Assembly: GCA_025667525.1 (NCBI GenBank)
Contig: CM046881.1
Location: forward strand, 492,487,627-492,551,626
Direction of reading: 5' to 3'
Length of the DNA: 64,000 nt
From: Glebionis coronaria
Taxonomy: Eukaryota > Streptophyta > Magnoliopsida > Asterales > Asteraceae
Under the pieces are notes generated by a model. That model was not told the origin of the DNA and did not search any database. It was given only the letters and a program-made list of their open reading frames with translations. A program made the translations under genes and the position numbers. Within the stretch, counting starts at the first letter, position 1; the number at the start of each line of letters is the position of its first letter. Positions 11,628-30,100 of the stretch are shown here, piece by piece.

Positions 11628-14600
11628 TGTGACAATCCGTCAATTTATGGTTGATATTTTATTCTCTATATCTATTTGAAAACATTATTTTAATGTTACA
11701 ATATGAACTCACTTATTTTTGAGAAGTAATTTGGATTTACATCTTGAAGTAGCGTCGACTACGTCTAAACCGGAGGATTCTACGTTCCGTGCTTACGTTT
11801 ACATACACCGTCTTTGGTGACAGTCCGACATTTCAGAAAATAAATTTATCCGTGAATATTATTTTGGAGTTTTAAATTTGTGTTGGTTCATAAACTCACA
11901 AATTTACGAGAAGAGATTAGGACTTACGATTTTATTTTAACGTCCTTTACGACTAAACCGGAAACCCTAGGATTACGTATTTACGTTTTCGAACTCCGTT
12001 TTTGATGAGACAATTTTTATTGGATTTGTTTTGTGTCGTTGATTCATAATTTATAAAACGTTTTTCGTAAAACGACCCGAGGGCACGCAAATCGAGGAAA
12101 CTAGAATCGAGGAGTACCCGTAAATAAATGGGGATGAGACAAGTGGGACACTTGTCCCACCCCCAAAACCGGCCAACATTAAGCTACAACACAACACTTG
12201 CACAAGTTGGTGTCAAGTTTTAAGCCTTGTAGCTACACATGTCATCTAAGCTTACAAGTTAAGCAACACTTCCACTAGCTACAACAAAACCACTCCACTA
12301 AACAACTAGCTTCATTTTTCATCCATGCAAAACCACAAACTCTCTCATCTCCTCTCAATGTGCCGTCCATATCTCACCCAAAAACACCCAACTTGATCTT
12401 GATTCTACCATAAAATCTCATGTTATTTACACACATGTTGAAGCCCTTTTGAAACCCTATTGATTGGTGAAAGTTATAACATCCAAGGAGGAGTTTTCAT
12501 GGAGTAGTAGGGCTGATTTTCCACAAGGTATTCATGAAGATTGGTGATCTTGAAGATGGTCATGGTTATCCACAAGTTTCTTCATCAAAATCCATGTCCA
12601 AATCACAACCTACATCAACTTGGTGGTATAAAGATTGTCCTCCTCATCCTCTTGTTATTTTTGGTTATGTAATCATGTATTTTATTTCTTATTGTATATG
12701 TATATGATGATTATATGATGATAAAAATGTTATGTGGGGATTTGGTGTTGATAAACATGCTTGAAAAGGTGAAAAAATTATAAGAAACAAGGGTAAAATC
12801 TTGTTTAAAAATGTTGGCTGTATAAAACAGTAAAGAAACATGTTATGAACTGATAAAATGATGAAGTAGAATTGATATACAATAAGCTATGAGTCTTGTA
12901 CACATGTGATAGTTGGACATGCAATGGAATCATTGTAATGAGTGAGATATGATCAAAACAAGTTTAAGATACAAATCTGAGTTTACTGTTTTGGACGATT
13001 TTTAGAAAAAACTTAGAGGATGATTCAACAGTAGCTATAGAAGAGTTAAATGGAGCACATATCATGTAGTTTATGTGATAAAAATTTGAGCTTCTATCTC
13101 CATATATAACTCAAGATATGGAAGTTTTGGTGAAAGTGAAGATAAAAATCAGATTTTGGAAATTAAAGTATAATACTATTATATAAGCACTCAAAATTTA
13201 ATAGTATAAAATATAAATTAAAACCCACTAACTTATATAATACATTTATATAAATATGTACAATGGTAAATAGGACATTTTATAAAAATGGTAACTTGTT
13301 AAGTTTTATAAGTTATAAAACTATAAACATGATTTTTACGACTTTTTCGGCTAATACTGTAAAATTAACGTTTTTGTTAAATAAAACTTAGACGGTTGGA
13401 CCCGTCTAATGTAAACTTTTATAAACATATATACTGATATATAGACATGTATAACAAGTAAAAACCGATAAAAACCCGAACTATAGGACATACGGACATT
13501 AACGAGCTAAGTAAACATATTGGACTAATAATTGGACTAAATAAGTTAAACACTTATAAAAAGAACTTATTGGGCTTAACCCATTTGGGCCCAACTTGTA
13601 AAGTTTAAATACTGATAATATAAGTATAAAATGGATTAAAACAAGTTAAATAACTTATAATAAGCTTATTTAAAACGTGTAAATAGGTAAAACTAGTAAG
13701 CTAGTATAAAAGTTATCGACACATAACACTAAATGAGTAAACGAGAATATGTAAACCCACTTGATCATCATATGTATATAATCATCATATGTATACATAA
13801 TTGTTATTTTTATAAAGTCATTGGACATGAGTCTAAGACGAGTATTATTTGTCTAGGTTTCCGTGATTGAAGCACGTACCGTACGTCCGAATTGCCGATA
13901 ACCCGCCTTCCCACATCAACGTGAGTTCATAACCTCGCACTCTTTTAAATGTTTTTATGAAATATTTTATAAACCCGCGAGGGAGATAACATGTTAGTTT
14001 TTATAAAATAAGGACACCATTTGTCCCGATTGTTTGTTTATTGATTTGGACCTGAATGATTGAATGACCCGATTGTATGACCCGATAAATGATTAAAGGA
14101 CCCGATAGATGAAATTAAATGGATTATTAAAGTTAGGTTATGTCACTAAAGTCCCATTAGTATGAATTGTGAACTACCGGGATTTGGTAGACGCTTATGC
14201 ATTTAATAGTACTATTTGGGGACGATCACCCCAGTTCGCGCCTTGACGGTTGATCCCCGTCGTGCCACATTGATTGGTAAGCGAATTTATGTATGATAAG
14301 ATTTCCATAGCGTGACCTTTGTGACGACACGCTACTTTAGATGGGCAAATTGAGGATCAGGTTAGCTACCCGTTGTTGGTTTAGTAAGGTAACAATGTCA
14401 TGCGGCTTATAATAATCCGACTAACGAAATACTACTAGACGCTCAGAATTACGACGTATTGCCTGACTAGCAATACAAGGTCATACTATTGATATTATGT
14501 TTGTATTTTGGTTTTCATAACCATATTCATATAACGGTTTTTATTTTCATACAACGTCATAAGACGTATTGTATGACGTTTTTACGACATTGCCTCGTAT

Positions 14601-15070
14601 AATGATTTTTAAGGCAAACGCCTATATTATGATTTTGATAAAGATTTGTATAAAATGACTTTGGCTATTTTATGGCCTGTTAAAATGATTTGTACAAAAT
14701 GATTTTCAGTAATAATTTTTATACTGATATTATATTGATGGATTTTATTAAACTCTATGAATTCATTCGGCGTTATCGCTGACCTTTTCTTTTAACATGT
14801 TTTATCTCAGGTACTTGAAGGTAATTCTCGGGAAGACGACAAGAATTCATGGCCCGCACCTAAATACTTATTTCCATTCAAATGCTTTGTAAAACCTGTA
14901 TTAAATACAATGACTTGGGACCGATGTAACTTTGATATTTATGAATGGAAATGCTTTTATTATAAAACGACGCGATTTTTATGCGTTGTCTATGATGTGA
15001 GTAATGTGCTATCCCGTAACACCAACTAGTCTTCCGCTGTACTGAGTTGTATAAATTTGGGGGTGTTACA
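11628..15070 (+). repeat. Inner element 5' LTR
   Basis: It starts TGTGACAATCCG and ends GGGGGTGTTACA, directly followed by the PBS. It matches 20417-23864 almost base for base after the first 500 bp, apart from scattered substitutions and small indels. Confidence 0.92.
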
Positions 15071-15071
15071 G

Positions 15072-15090
15072 TTTGGTACCAGAGCTCTCG
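15072..15090 (+). other. Inner element primer-binding site
   Basis: TTTGGTACCAGAGCTCTCG begins two bases after the LTR. It resembles the initiator-Met tRNA 3' end complement (TGGTATCAGAGC) with one difference in the core. Confidence 0.7.
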
Positions 15091-18000
15091 TTATAGAGAA
15101 CGAAAGATTTTTAAAACCAAGGTTTTGAATAAAACATTTCAAAATATTTTAACTATAAACATTTTTCTAAAAATGTCTAAAAATCTTTTGACTATAACGG
15201 TGCCGAAGAATTCCCGAGTTACCGACAAGGCCAGACTGAGAAGTGTTATTTTAATATATATATATAACTTGGATTATATATATATGATGTAATTTTATTA
15301 CATGATTGTTTGATGATTATTTTGATATTTATACGAGTTATTTATACGACGTAGATTGTCACAAGGAACCCTAAATCCCCTAGTAAATTAATCGAAGCTA
15401 TTCTCGTAGGAATTCTATCTATCCTAGATCTAAACCAAGTTGTGGATATTTATGATCCCAACAAATGGTTGATACTCGTAGAAATGTAGATATTAGTTGA
15501 TTGTGATATTGAAGAAGAATTGGCGAGATTAAAACCGATATTGATGTCATGACGATCTTTCCTTATAGAGTGGAGTTTGACAAAACGATACCACCTAGAA
15601 AGATGTCATCCGATTCGTTGTCATCCAATTCTTAAATTGAAATCGAAAGGGTGAATGTTGCACTTGAGGCTGTCATTGGAACCATTACCCAAAAGCCTCA
15701 TGCCACTAGTACCTTTCCGAGAAGTCTAGTTGAATGATCAAGTCATTTCATACTAGTGACTCATTTGATAATTATTGATAAAGGAGTTATAGGATTGGAA
15801 ATTAAGTGTTGTTCATATCGAGCTTTTATTGCCCTATTAAGGTCTAAGAATAAAGTTGAAAGTATTGGAGAATGAGGTAGGATATCGCCTTGAGTATAAG
15901 TTGATTAAAACTTGAATAAAGTAAAATTTAACCCGTATGGAATATGAGATTCTTAAGAGGAAGTTGTTGAGTCCTGTGATTGAATTATAAGGTTTTAAAT
16001 GATTGTTAGTTTGTGTTAAGGGTTGTTCCTAGGCCAATTGTCCAATGATGAGGATGCCCAGTGTCCAATAAATAAATTAAAGAAATCTTCTTTTGAATTG
16101 GACCGATGGATCCTTCGGGACATGTGGAACATCTAATGACTCTTGTAGATTAGTATTCATTGTGGTATCTTTTAAAAATAATCCCTAACTTAATTGAGAC
16201 ATCAGTTGGTAGGATGAGATCTTGGAATTGTATGACATAGTGACACATAATGTGTTACGGTACAATTTGACTTGTTTGTGATTAATGAAAAGACGACCTT
16301 TGATTGCTAAATTCTACATGTATCGATGTTATCTATCCTTTATTGCTTCATGCTAATGTTCGCATTAGTGATGCAACCATCGAACAAGTACTCATCTTGA
16401 ATTGAGTTACGTTGTCGATTATTCTCTTTGTATTCCTGGGTACCATCGAGGTCATGAACCTCATGATTATTTGGCTAAGCTCATTTCCTAGCATATTGTA
16501 GTTAGTTCTTGGTGAACAACTTTTCATCACTCTTTTGCAGATCACTCATTGTTTTTATAAGATAAAACAGTATCCTTTGAGAAAAATTGGATTTTCATCA
16601 CTATATGGATTATTTAAAGTGAGATTTATGAGTAATCATTATCGAAATAAGGTTGTTTATGAAACACTTTGGAAAACTTAATTGTTTTCATAACAAAGAA
16701 AATCTTTGTAAAATTATTTTTGATTCTTATTTAAGAATTAAGCATGAAAATGTTTTTATTATAAACGTGACGATAAAATTTTGACAAACTGAGTATTGCA
16801 TCGTTAATCTTGAAATTGTATATAGTTGCGCGCCTACATACAATTTGGAATGGACCATGCAAGACTGATTAGTAGTCACCATGAAATACTAATAAACACT
16901 AAATTTTCTTTGAAGATTGTGAAAGATTAAAATTTTATGAGATCTGCAAGAAGTGAAAAATAGGGACATAATGTTAGGGACACCTACATATGTGCCTGTA
17001 GCATCTGTTCTTCTGGGTCGAATTTACTCATCTGTGGAAATTGTCTTATTTGACAATTGACAATTCTTTCTTGTCCAATTCTCCCGTAGTGAGATTCGTA
17101 GGAAAAGTATCTGATTACCGAGTGTTGATACCCGACTGGATGTATTGACGTTCCTATCATTTCTTTTGATTTGATTTCATTTGAATGACCTGGGTAACGA
17201 TCCGAGGAGCTTTCGAATGCGTACTCAAATTATGAAAACATGGGATATATTTCATATTCGTTAAATGTTTTCGTCTGTATCTGATTTGAAATTCTCTCGC
17301 GTAGATTATGAGTTGACCTTATTCTTTTAAGGTTAGTTATGTCTCCATATATCCTTAAATTTGCGAAAGATTATGAATTATTATTAGTTTTTTTGAGAAG
17401 TTCACATCTTATCGACGACAATAAAACTGAAAAGTTGATAGTGCCAGTAAAATGGATCGATTGATTATGACATGACGACATTGTCTTAATTGATGGGAAC
17501 TCGAGTAGAATTACCCTAAAAGATAAGATGTTGATTATCAAAAGTGATCTAAATAATTCTTGCTGGATGACGATATCCTGCATTTGGACTTAAAATTATA
17601 CCATGAATGGTTGTGAACTAGTTATAGATATTATAATCTAGAAAGAACCTAATATGAATTTATTAAAAGGTATTTCTGTTATTTGAAACTTTAGTAAGTA
17701 TTTGTTGATGAATTACCTAGACTTTTTACATTAAGGCAAGTTGAAATTGGTATTAATTATATTTCCGGTGCTGCACCTGTGGCTTGTGCATTGTACGTCA
17801 GCACCATCTGAATTAAAGGAATTACCGTACAACTGAGAGAGTTGTTAGAGAAAGATTTTATTCTACCAAGCCTGTCATCCTGAAGAGCTATGGTGTTATC
17901 ATTCCTTATATTTACAGATTACTGTGACTGAGTAAATTGACAATCGAAAACGATATCCATAACTCGAAATGGAAGATTTGTTAGATCATTTACAAGGTTT

Positions 18001-20384
18001 TTGATCCTCAGCATGGTTATCATCAACTTCGCATCTGCGAAAAGGATTATCTATTCCAATCACTACATCTAGAACTTGTAATGAACATTATGAGTTTCAC
18101 GTGATGTCGTTTGGATTGACTAATACACATGTAGCATTCATTTGGTGAATCACGTGTATAGGCTGTAACTTGATAAATTCATGCTCGTGATCATTAAGGA
18201 CCATTTGTTTGTTTACAAGAATAAGAATGAAGTTACTAATTAATTATAGATTGCCCTGAATTGGCCGAACAATTAAAAATTGTACCTTGAATATTTACCA
18301 TAAGACTTAAGACTTAATACTTTACATGATTTAACCGTGTGATTAATAGATAATGGAATATAAATTGACTCTTCAAAAGTTAGAAGTCATTTAAGACTTT
18401 GAGTTATACTAAAAAGAAAGTGCAAATATATTTTGACAAATGTTTTAACAAAGGATTTTTAAAGGATTATTCCCTTATACACAAACCATTTAACTAAACT
18501 TATGTTTAGGGGTAAATGTTTGTGTATACCTCAAGATAACTTAAGAAGGATTGAGGAAACCATTTAAACCATGACTTAAAATTTGAAACGATAATTTTTG
18601 CTTTTCAACTAAGAAAATTTTGACCAAAGTATAACCAAAGATTTTTCAAACATTTTCGAATCTTATTAATTATTTTCGATAAATCGACGAAAATATTGTT
18701 AATTAAATTCAAATTTATTTTGAGCGTTTTATATAACTGGTCGAACTAAGAAATTTAAAACTTTTAGGTTTACGTTTCATAAGAATTTAATAATTATTAT
18801 ATAATTAATTGTAATAGTTATCGACGCTTTAGACGTCGGATTGAGTAAAACGGATAAAAATGATAGTTGAGAAGAAACTAAAACTTAGAAAATGTAAAGA
18901 AATTTTTAATGAATGTAAATACTGACACATTATGTAGAAAATATAAAGAACCAATTAGGATGTGTTCCTTAGTAATGATGATGCAAAAATAAATTGCCGA
19001 ACAATATAAAAATAAACAATGATTGTAAAAAGGATAATATAGATAATAAAAAGGGGGTTCGCGGCTAATGTGAACCATCAAAATTGAGAAGTCGATGGCG
19101 TTGAATGTATAAAAGGCCACTTGTGATTGTCTAAATATGAAAGATTGTGAGATATAGTTATGTTGGAATCTTGTAAGTATAAGTATTCTATTCCTGTCAT
19201 TTCTGAATTAATGTATCATTATCAGAAGAAGTTGTACTGATGACAAATTACGAAGGCAGACATCGCCTCATACATTAGTAAACGTCTAGCTATCGCAAAG
19301 GTCATCATCTGAATTTGATTCGATTTGGGTCATCGTCGACAGACTGACCAAATCTGCTAATATCATTCTCGTTAATGATAAATTCTTGATGAAGAAATTG
19401 ACTCTTTATATTTAAAAGGAGTTGTGTAAACATAGTGTGCCTGTATCGAACATCTTTATCAAGATCCTCGCTTCGCATCGAATTTCTAGAGATTTGCTCA
19501 GAAATCATTAAGAACGAACCTTGATGAGAGTACTATGTACCACCCCAATCGAAGGGACGAGGTAAAGTAACAATACACAGTAATGTAAGTGCTATTTTAT
19601 GTTTGAATGAATGACCTTTGGTAATAAACCGTATAATCGCTTTCCTTTGTAAAGATTATCATAGATAATCATCGTATTAGGATTGAGATCGAATCTTGTT
19701 AGGATCTAAATAGTAGAGCATCTGTAATCAAGAGTTGAGACAAAGACACCCGACATAAACCCATTGTGAGTTGGACATGTCTTTTAGGTTTAAGGTTTCC
19801 TATGATGGCGAACCTAACCTTACAAAATACCCGACCCGCGAGATCTGAATGATTATTGAAATTAGGATCTGATTATTGACTGTCGATAATGGACAGGAGG
19901 TTATGTGAATATGAAATGTAGATCTTGAAGTGCCAGATGGGTAGCAAAGTTATGCCAAAAAATTTAACCTTGGAGAAATGAATTAATGATCTGACAAATC
20001 ATGGGATATAAGTCCCCGTTGTATGGGACCATTGAGATGATGTAAACGTTGGTTTGAAAGGCATATAAGCTGGATCTACCCTATGACTTCAAGGGCTGCG
20101 CGAATTATGTTTCGTAAATAGAACTTGATAAATATCTATCAAGTGAAAATCTAATTGTTTCTTAGTAAAGTTTAGATCGGCGAAAAGTTGCATTCATCAA
20201 AAACCCGTGAACATCATGGATAGAGAAAGTAAGTCAACATTTAGCCTGATCTTATTCCCATAGTTATGTTTGATGAAACTCGCGTATTATAATGGATTAC
20301 ACTTGTGAGAAAAGACCAAATGTGGAGGAAATACCCACATGGCTTTAACTCTATAAGAAGCGAGTAGTAAGGTAAGATGATCTT
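15091..20384 (+). pseudogene. Inner element internal region: relics of gag, RT, integrase and chromodomain
   Basis: No ORF above about 80 codons remains. Readable remnants, in Gypsy order, are: [16 protein letters not shown] at 15172; IERVNVALEAVIGTITQ near 15640; RT text GYHQLRICEKDY (about 18015-18050), then YEFHVMSFGLTN (about 18090-18125), the counterpart of the MPFGLTNAPA motif; integrase text VIVDRLTKSANI (about 19330); and a chromodomain-like tail near 20300. The outer copy retains the same relics at the matching places, so the decay is partly ancestral. Confidence 0.65.
15249..15286 (+). repeat. Short TA runs, counterpart of the long (TA)n tract
   Basis: Two runs of about six TA units flank ACTTGGAT. 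The same position in the outer element (26704-26904) has expanded to about 100 units. Confidence 0.8.
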
Positions 20385-20416
20385 TGAGGACAAAGATCCT
20401 GTTTAGGGGTAAATGC
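20385..20416 (+). other. Inner element polypurine tract region
   Basis: The sequence GAGGACAAAGATCCTG followed by TTTAGGGGTAAATGC abuts the LTR start TGTGACAATCC. Confidence 0.75.
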
Positions 20417-23400
20417 TGTGACAATCCGTCAATTTATGGTTGATATTTTATTCTCAATATCTATTTGAAAACATTATTTTAATGTTACAATATGAACTCA
20501 CTTATTTTTGGGAAGTAATTTGGATTTACATCTTGAAGTAGCGTCGACTACGTCTAAACCGGAGGATTCTACGTTACGTGCTTACGTTTACATACACCGT
20601 CTTTGGTGACAGTCTGACATTTCAGAAAATAAATTTATCCGTGAATATCATTTTGGAGTTGTAAATTTGTGTTGGTTCATAAACTCACAAATTTACGAGA
20701 ACAGATTAGGACTTACGATTTTATTTTAACGTCCTTTACGACTAAACCGGAAACCCTAGGATTACGTATTTACGTTTTCGAACTCCATTTTTGATGAGAC
20801 AATTTTTATTGGATTCGTTTTGTGTCGTTGATTCATAATTTATAAAAACGTTTTTCGTAAAACGACCCGAGGGCACACAAATCGAGGAAATTAGAATCGA
20901 GGAGTACCCGTAAATAAATGGGGATGAGACAAGTGGGACACTTGTCCCACCCCCAAAACCGGCCAACATTAAGCTACAACACAACACTTGCACAAGTTGG
21001 TGTCAAGTTTTAAGCCTTGTAGCTACACATGTCATCTAAGCTTACAAGTTAAGCAACACTTCCACTAGCTACAACAAAACCACTCCACTAAACAACTAGC
21101 TTCATTTTTCATCCATGCAAAACCACAAACTCTCTCATCTCCTCTCAATGTGCCGTCCATATCTCACCAAAAAACACCCAACTTGATCTTGATTCTACCA
21201 TAAAATCTCATGTTATTTACACACATGTTGAAGCCCTTTTGAAACCCTATTGATTGGTGCAAGTTATAACATCCAAGGAGGAGTTTTAATGGAGTAGTAG
21301 GGCTGATTTTCCACAAGGTATTCATGAAGATTGGTGATCTTGAAGATGGTCATGGTTATCCACAAGTTTCTCCATCAAAATCCATGTCTAAATCACAACC
21401 TACATCAACTTGGTGGTATAAAGATTGTCCTCCTCATCCTCTTGTTATTTTTGGTTATGTAATCATGTATTTTATTTCCTATTGTATATGTATATGATGA
21501 TTATATGATGATAAAAATGTTATGTTGGGATTTGGTGTTGATAAACATGCTTGAAAAGGTGAAAAATTATAAGAAACAAGGGTAAAATCTTGTTTAAAAA
21601 TGTTGGCTGTATAAAACAGTAAAGAAACATGTTATGAACTGATAAAATGATGAAGTAGAATTGATATACAGTAAGCTATGAGTCTTGTACACATGTGAGA
21701 GTTGTCCATGCAATGGAATCATTGTAATGAGTGAGATATGATCAAAACAAGTTTAAGATACAAATCTGAGATTACTGTTTTGGACGATTTTTAGAAAAAA
21801 CTTAGAGGATGATTCAACAGTAGCTATAGAAGAGTTAAATGGAGCACATATCATGTAGTTTATGTGATAAAAATTTGAGCTTCTATCTCCATATATAACT
21901 CAAGATATGAAAGTTTTGGTGAAAGTGAAGATAAAAATCAGATTTTGGAAATTAAAGTATAATACTATTATATAAGCACTCAAAATTTAATAGTATAAAA
22001 TATAAATTAAAACCCACTAACTTATATAATACATTTATATAAATATGTACAATGGTAAATAAGTGGACATTTTATAAAAATGGTAACTTGTTAAGTTTTA
22101 TAAGTTATAAAACTATAAACATGATTTTTACGACTTTTTCGGCTAATACTGTAAAATTAACGTTTTTGTTAAATAAAACTTAGACGGTTGAACCCGTCTA
22201 ATGTAAACTTTTATAAACATATATACTGATATATAGACATGTATAACAAGTAAAAACCGATAAAAACCCGAACTATAGGACATACGGACATTAACGAGCT
22301 AAGTAAACATATTGGACTAATAATTGGACTAAATAAGTTAAACACTTATAAAAAGAACTTATTGGGCTTAACCCATTTGGGCCCAACTTGTAAAGTTTAA
22401 ATACTGATAATATAAGTATAAAATGGATTAAAAAAAGTTAAATAACTTATAATAAGCTTATTTAAAACGTGTAAATAGGTAAAACTAGTAAGCTAGTATA
22501 AAAGTTATCGACACATAACACTAAATGAGTAAACGAGAATATGTAAACCCACTTGATCATCATATGTATATAATCATCATATGTATACATAATTGTTATT
22601 TTTATAAAGTCATTGGACATGAGTCTAAGACGAGTATTATTTGTCTAGGTTTCCGTGATTGAAGCACGTACCGTACGTTCGAATTGCCGATAACCCGCCT
22701 TCCCACATCAACGTGAGTTCATAGCCTCGCACTCTTTTAAATGTTTTTATGAAATATTTTATAAACCCGCGAGGGAGATAACATGTTAGTTTTTATAAAA
22801 TAAGGACACCATTTTTCCCGATTGTTTGTTTATTGATTTGGACCCGAATGATTGAATGACCCGATTGTATGACCCGATAAATGATTAAAGGACCCGATAG
22901 ATGAAATTAAATGGATTATTAAAGTTAGGTTATGTCACTAAAAGTCCCATTAGCATGAATTGTGAACTACCGGGATTTGGTAGACACTTATGCATTTAAT
23001 AGTACTATTTGGGGACGATCACCCCAGTTCGCGCCTTGACGGTTGATCCCCGTCGTGCCACATTGATTGGTAAGCGAATTTATGTATGAGAAGATTTCCA
23101 TAGCGTGACCTTTGTGACGACACGCTACTTTAGATGGGCAAACTGAGGATCGGGTTAGCTACCCGTTGTTGGTTTAGTAAGGTAACAATGTCATGCGGCT
23201 TATAATAATCCGACTAACGAAATACTACTAGACGCTCAGAATTACGACGTATTGCCTGACTAGCAATACAGGGTCATACTATTGATATTATGTTTGTGTT
23301 TTGGTTTTCATAACCATATTCATATAACGGTTTTTATTTTCATACAACGTCATAAGACGTATTGTATGACCTTTTTTACGACATTGGCTCGTATAATGAT

Positions 23401-23864
23401 TTTTAAGGCAAACGCCTATATTATGATTTTGATAAAGATTTGTATAAAATGACTTTGGCTATTTTATGGCCTGTTAAAATGATTTGTACAAAATGATTTT
23501 CAGTAATAATTTTTATACTGATATTATATTGATGGATTTTATTAAACTCTATGAATTCACTCGGCGTTATCGCTGACCTTTTCTTTTAACATGTTTTATC
23601 TCAGGTACTTGAAGGTAATTCTCGGGAAGACGACAAGAATTCATGGCCCGCACCTAAATACTTATTTCCATTCAAATGCTTTGTAAAACCTGTATTAAAT
23701 ATAATGACTTGGGACCGATGTAACTTTGATATTTATGAATGGAAATGCTTTTATTATAAAACGACGCGATTTTTATGCGTTGTCTATGATGTGAGTAATA
23801 TGCTATCCCGTAACACCAACTAGTCTTCCGCTGTACTGAGTTGTATAAATTTGGGGGTGTTACA
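20417..23864 (+). repeat. Inner element 3' LTR
   Basis: It is a near-identical partner of 11628-15070, with TG...CA ends, followed by the CTACA duplication at 23865-23869. Confidence 0.92.
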
Positions 23865-23869
23865 CTACA
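23865..23869. repeat. Target-site duplication CTACA, right copy
   Basis: It matches 11623-11627; the outer element's RT relic resumes immediately after. Confidence 0.9.
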
Positions 23870-27090
<3,221 letters not shown>

Positions 27091-27107
27091 GAGCTCTAGT
27101 ACCAAAC
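27091..27107 (-). other. Outer element primer-binding site
   Basis: The minus strand reads GTTTGGTACTAGAGCTC directly after the LTR end, matching the inner element's PBS with one change. This fixes the element's orientation. Confidence 0.7.
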
Positions 27108-30100
27108 TATAACACCCCCAAATATTCATACTTTAGTTCATCGGAAGAGTCGTTGGTGTTACGGGATAGCACATTACTCAAATCATAGACAACGCATAAA
27201 AATCGCATCGTTTAATAATAAAGCATTTTCCATTCATGAATATCAAATTTACATAGGTCCCAAGTCATAATATTTCATACAATTTTACAAAACATTTGAA
27301 TGGAAATTGTTATTTAAGTGCGGGCCATGAATTATTGTTGTCTTCCCGAGAATTACCTTCAAGTACCTGAGATAAAACATGTTAAAAGAAAAGGTCAGCG
27401 AAAACACCGAGTGAATTCATAGAGTTTAATGAAATCCAATAATATATCATCGGTATAAAATTATTACCAAAAATCATTTTGTACAATTCTTGTTGTAGGC
27501 CATAAAATAAGCCAAAAACATTTTATACAAATCTTTGTTGTAAATCATACCATAGGCTTTTGCCTTCAAAACCATTATACGAACCAACGCCGTAAAAACA
27601 TCATACAATACGTTTTATAACGTTGTATAGAGTTAAATAAAAACCGTTATATGAATATGGTTATGTAAAACCAAAACACGCACATAATATCAATAATAAG
27701 ACCCCGTATTGCTAGTCAGGCAATATATTGTAATTCAAGGCGTACATCAGTATTTTCGTTATTGGATTATTATAAGCCGCATAACATTGCTACCTTAGTA
27801 TAACAAACAACGGGTAGCTAACCCGAAACTCATTTTCCCATCTAAAACAGCGTGTCGTCACAATAATCACGCTTATATAAATCTTCTCTTACATAAATTC
27901 GCTTACCAATTAATGTGGCACGACGGGGATCAACCGTCAAGGCGCGAACTGGGGTGATCTTCCCCAAATAGTACTATTATATGCATAAGCGTCTACCAAA
28001 TCCCGGTAGTTCACAATTCATGCTAATGGAACTTTTAGTGACATAACCTAACTAATAATAATCCATTTTATTTCATTCATCGGGTCATATAATCATTCAT
28101 CGGGTCATACTATTATTCGGGTCCATATCAATAAGCAAACAATCCGGACAACTGGTGTCCTATTATATTAAAACTAACATGTTATCTCCCTCGCGGGTTT
28201 ATAAAACATTTCATAAAAAACATTAAAAAGAGTGTGAGGCTATGAACTCACATTGATTGGGAAAGGCGGTTATCGACGATTTGGATGTACGGTACGTGCT
28301 TCAATCACGGAAACCTAGACAAACAATACTCGTCTTAGACTCTTGTCCAATGACTTTATAAAAGTAATAACTATGTATATATATGATGATTTTTTAAATA
28401 TGATGATGATCAAGTGGGATTGGACATCTTTATCCAACATTGTAGTGTTATGTGTTTGTAAATTTTTGACTAGTTACACTAGTTTCAATCCAATTTCATA
28501 TTAAGGCCCAATAAGCCCATTAAAAGCCCATTAAGAGTTCAACTCTTTATAATAGTCCATTTATACTATTAATATCAGGCCTTGAGTCATATGTTGGGCC
28601 CAAGTGGGTTAAGCCCAATGAGTAAGTCCATTAGTGTTTAACCAAACTTGTCGGGTTAATAGTCCAATAAGGCTATTTTGGACCATTAATGTCCATAAGT
28701 TATAAAGCTCGGGTTTTATCGGTTTTTACTTGTCAAATATACTTATAGATTAATAGATAAGTTATAAAAAGTTTAAATTAGACGGGGACGACCGTCTAAG
28801 TTTTAATTGACGAAAACGTTAATTTTACGGTTTTAGCCGAAAAGACGTAAAACTTATGTTTTTAGTTTTATAACTTATAAAACTTATCAAATTGCCATTT
28901 TTATAAAATGTCTCATTTATTTATTAATATACATACTGATTTATATGTAATATATAAGTTAGTGGGTTTTAAGTATATATTTTATATTATATTTACTTGA
29001 GTGCTAATATTATACCATATACTTTTATTTTACAAATCTAATTATTATTTTCACTTTCACTATTTTTACCATATCTTGAGTTCTACATGGAAATAGAAGC
29101 TCATTTTTGGTTGGAACAAACTACATATTATGTGCTACAATTAACTCAGCTTTAGCTACTGCTCAATCAATCTCTAAATATCCTTAGCTGTCCGTCAAAA
29201 ACAGACTACTCAGATTTATACTTCAATATTGTTTTGATCATATCTCACTCATTTTAAGGATTCAATTGTATGGCCAACTCTCACACGTGTACAAGTATCA
29301 TATCTTACTGTATATTAATTCATTCAAGCCATTTTAACAATTTAACATAAGGTTCTTTACTGTTTTTATACAGCCTACTATTTTAAGCAAGATTTTACCA
29401 CTTTTACATGTAGTCTTCAATCTTTTTAACTAAGTTTATCAACACATGATCCCCACATAATATTTTGATCATCATTCATCATCATATACATATAAATACA
29501 TAAAGAAAGTACAAGATTACATAATCAAAATAACAAGAGGAAAGGAAGAAGCAATCTCTATACCACCAATAGTGATGAAAAGATGAGTTTTTGATGAACA
29601 AGGCTTGGTTCCTTGTTACCAAACCTTCAACATGACAAATGAACTTCTTGGGTCCTTCAAATGGATGAATACCTTCTTGAAAATCAGCCCATAAACTCCA
29701 TGGAAATTCCTTTTTGGATGTTAAGATCACATCCAATCTTCATTCGTTTAGCTAAGCTTCAACATATGTTGATTATACATAGAATTCATGGCTAGATTTT
29801 TTATGGTTATGGTGGTGATGGAGCTATAGTGGTTTTAGTTAGTTATCTTACTTTGGAAGTCTTATGGGACAAGTGTCCCTTGTTTTTGCTAGAAAGATGA
29901 CACATCTTTGATGTGTTGTCTAGCCTTGGCCGTCCCATTGTGTGTGGGTGGGGAAAGTTTATCTTGTCTCATCCCATATTATTACGGGTACTCCTCGATT
30001 CTAGTTTCCTTAATTTGCGTGCCCTTGGGTCGTTTTACGAAAAATGTTTTTATAAATTATGAATCAACGGCACAAAACGAATCTAATAAAAATTGTCTTA

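Larger units (their letters stand above)
11628..23864 (+). mobile_element. Inner Tekay/Del-like Gypsy element, complete but non-coding (12.2 kb)
   Basis: It has LTRs of 3443 and 3448 bp, a PBS next to the 5' LTR, a PPT next to the 3' LTR and the duplication CTACA, so it is structurally complete. It belongs to the same family as the outer element and lies in the opposite orientation within that element's RT relic. The LTRs differ by roughly 1 % by eye, which implies a recent insertion, but the internal region carries only relics of pol. It probably moved using proteins supplied by another element. Confidence 0.88.
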
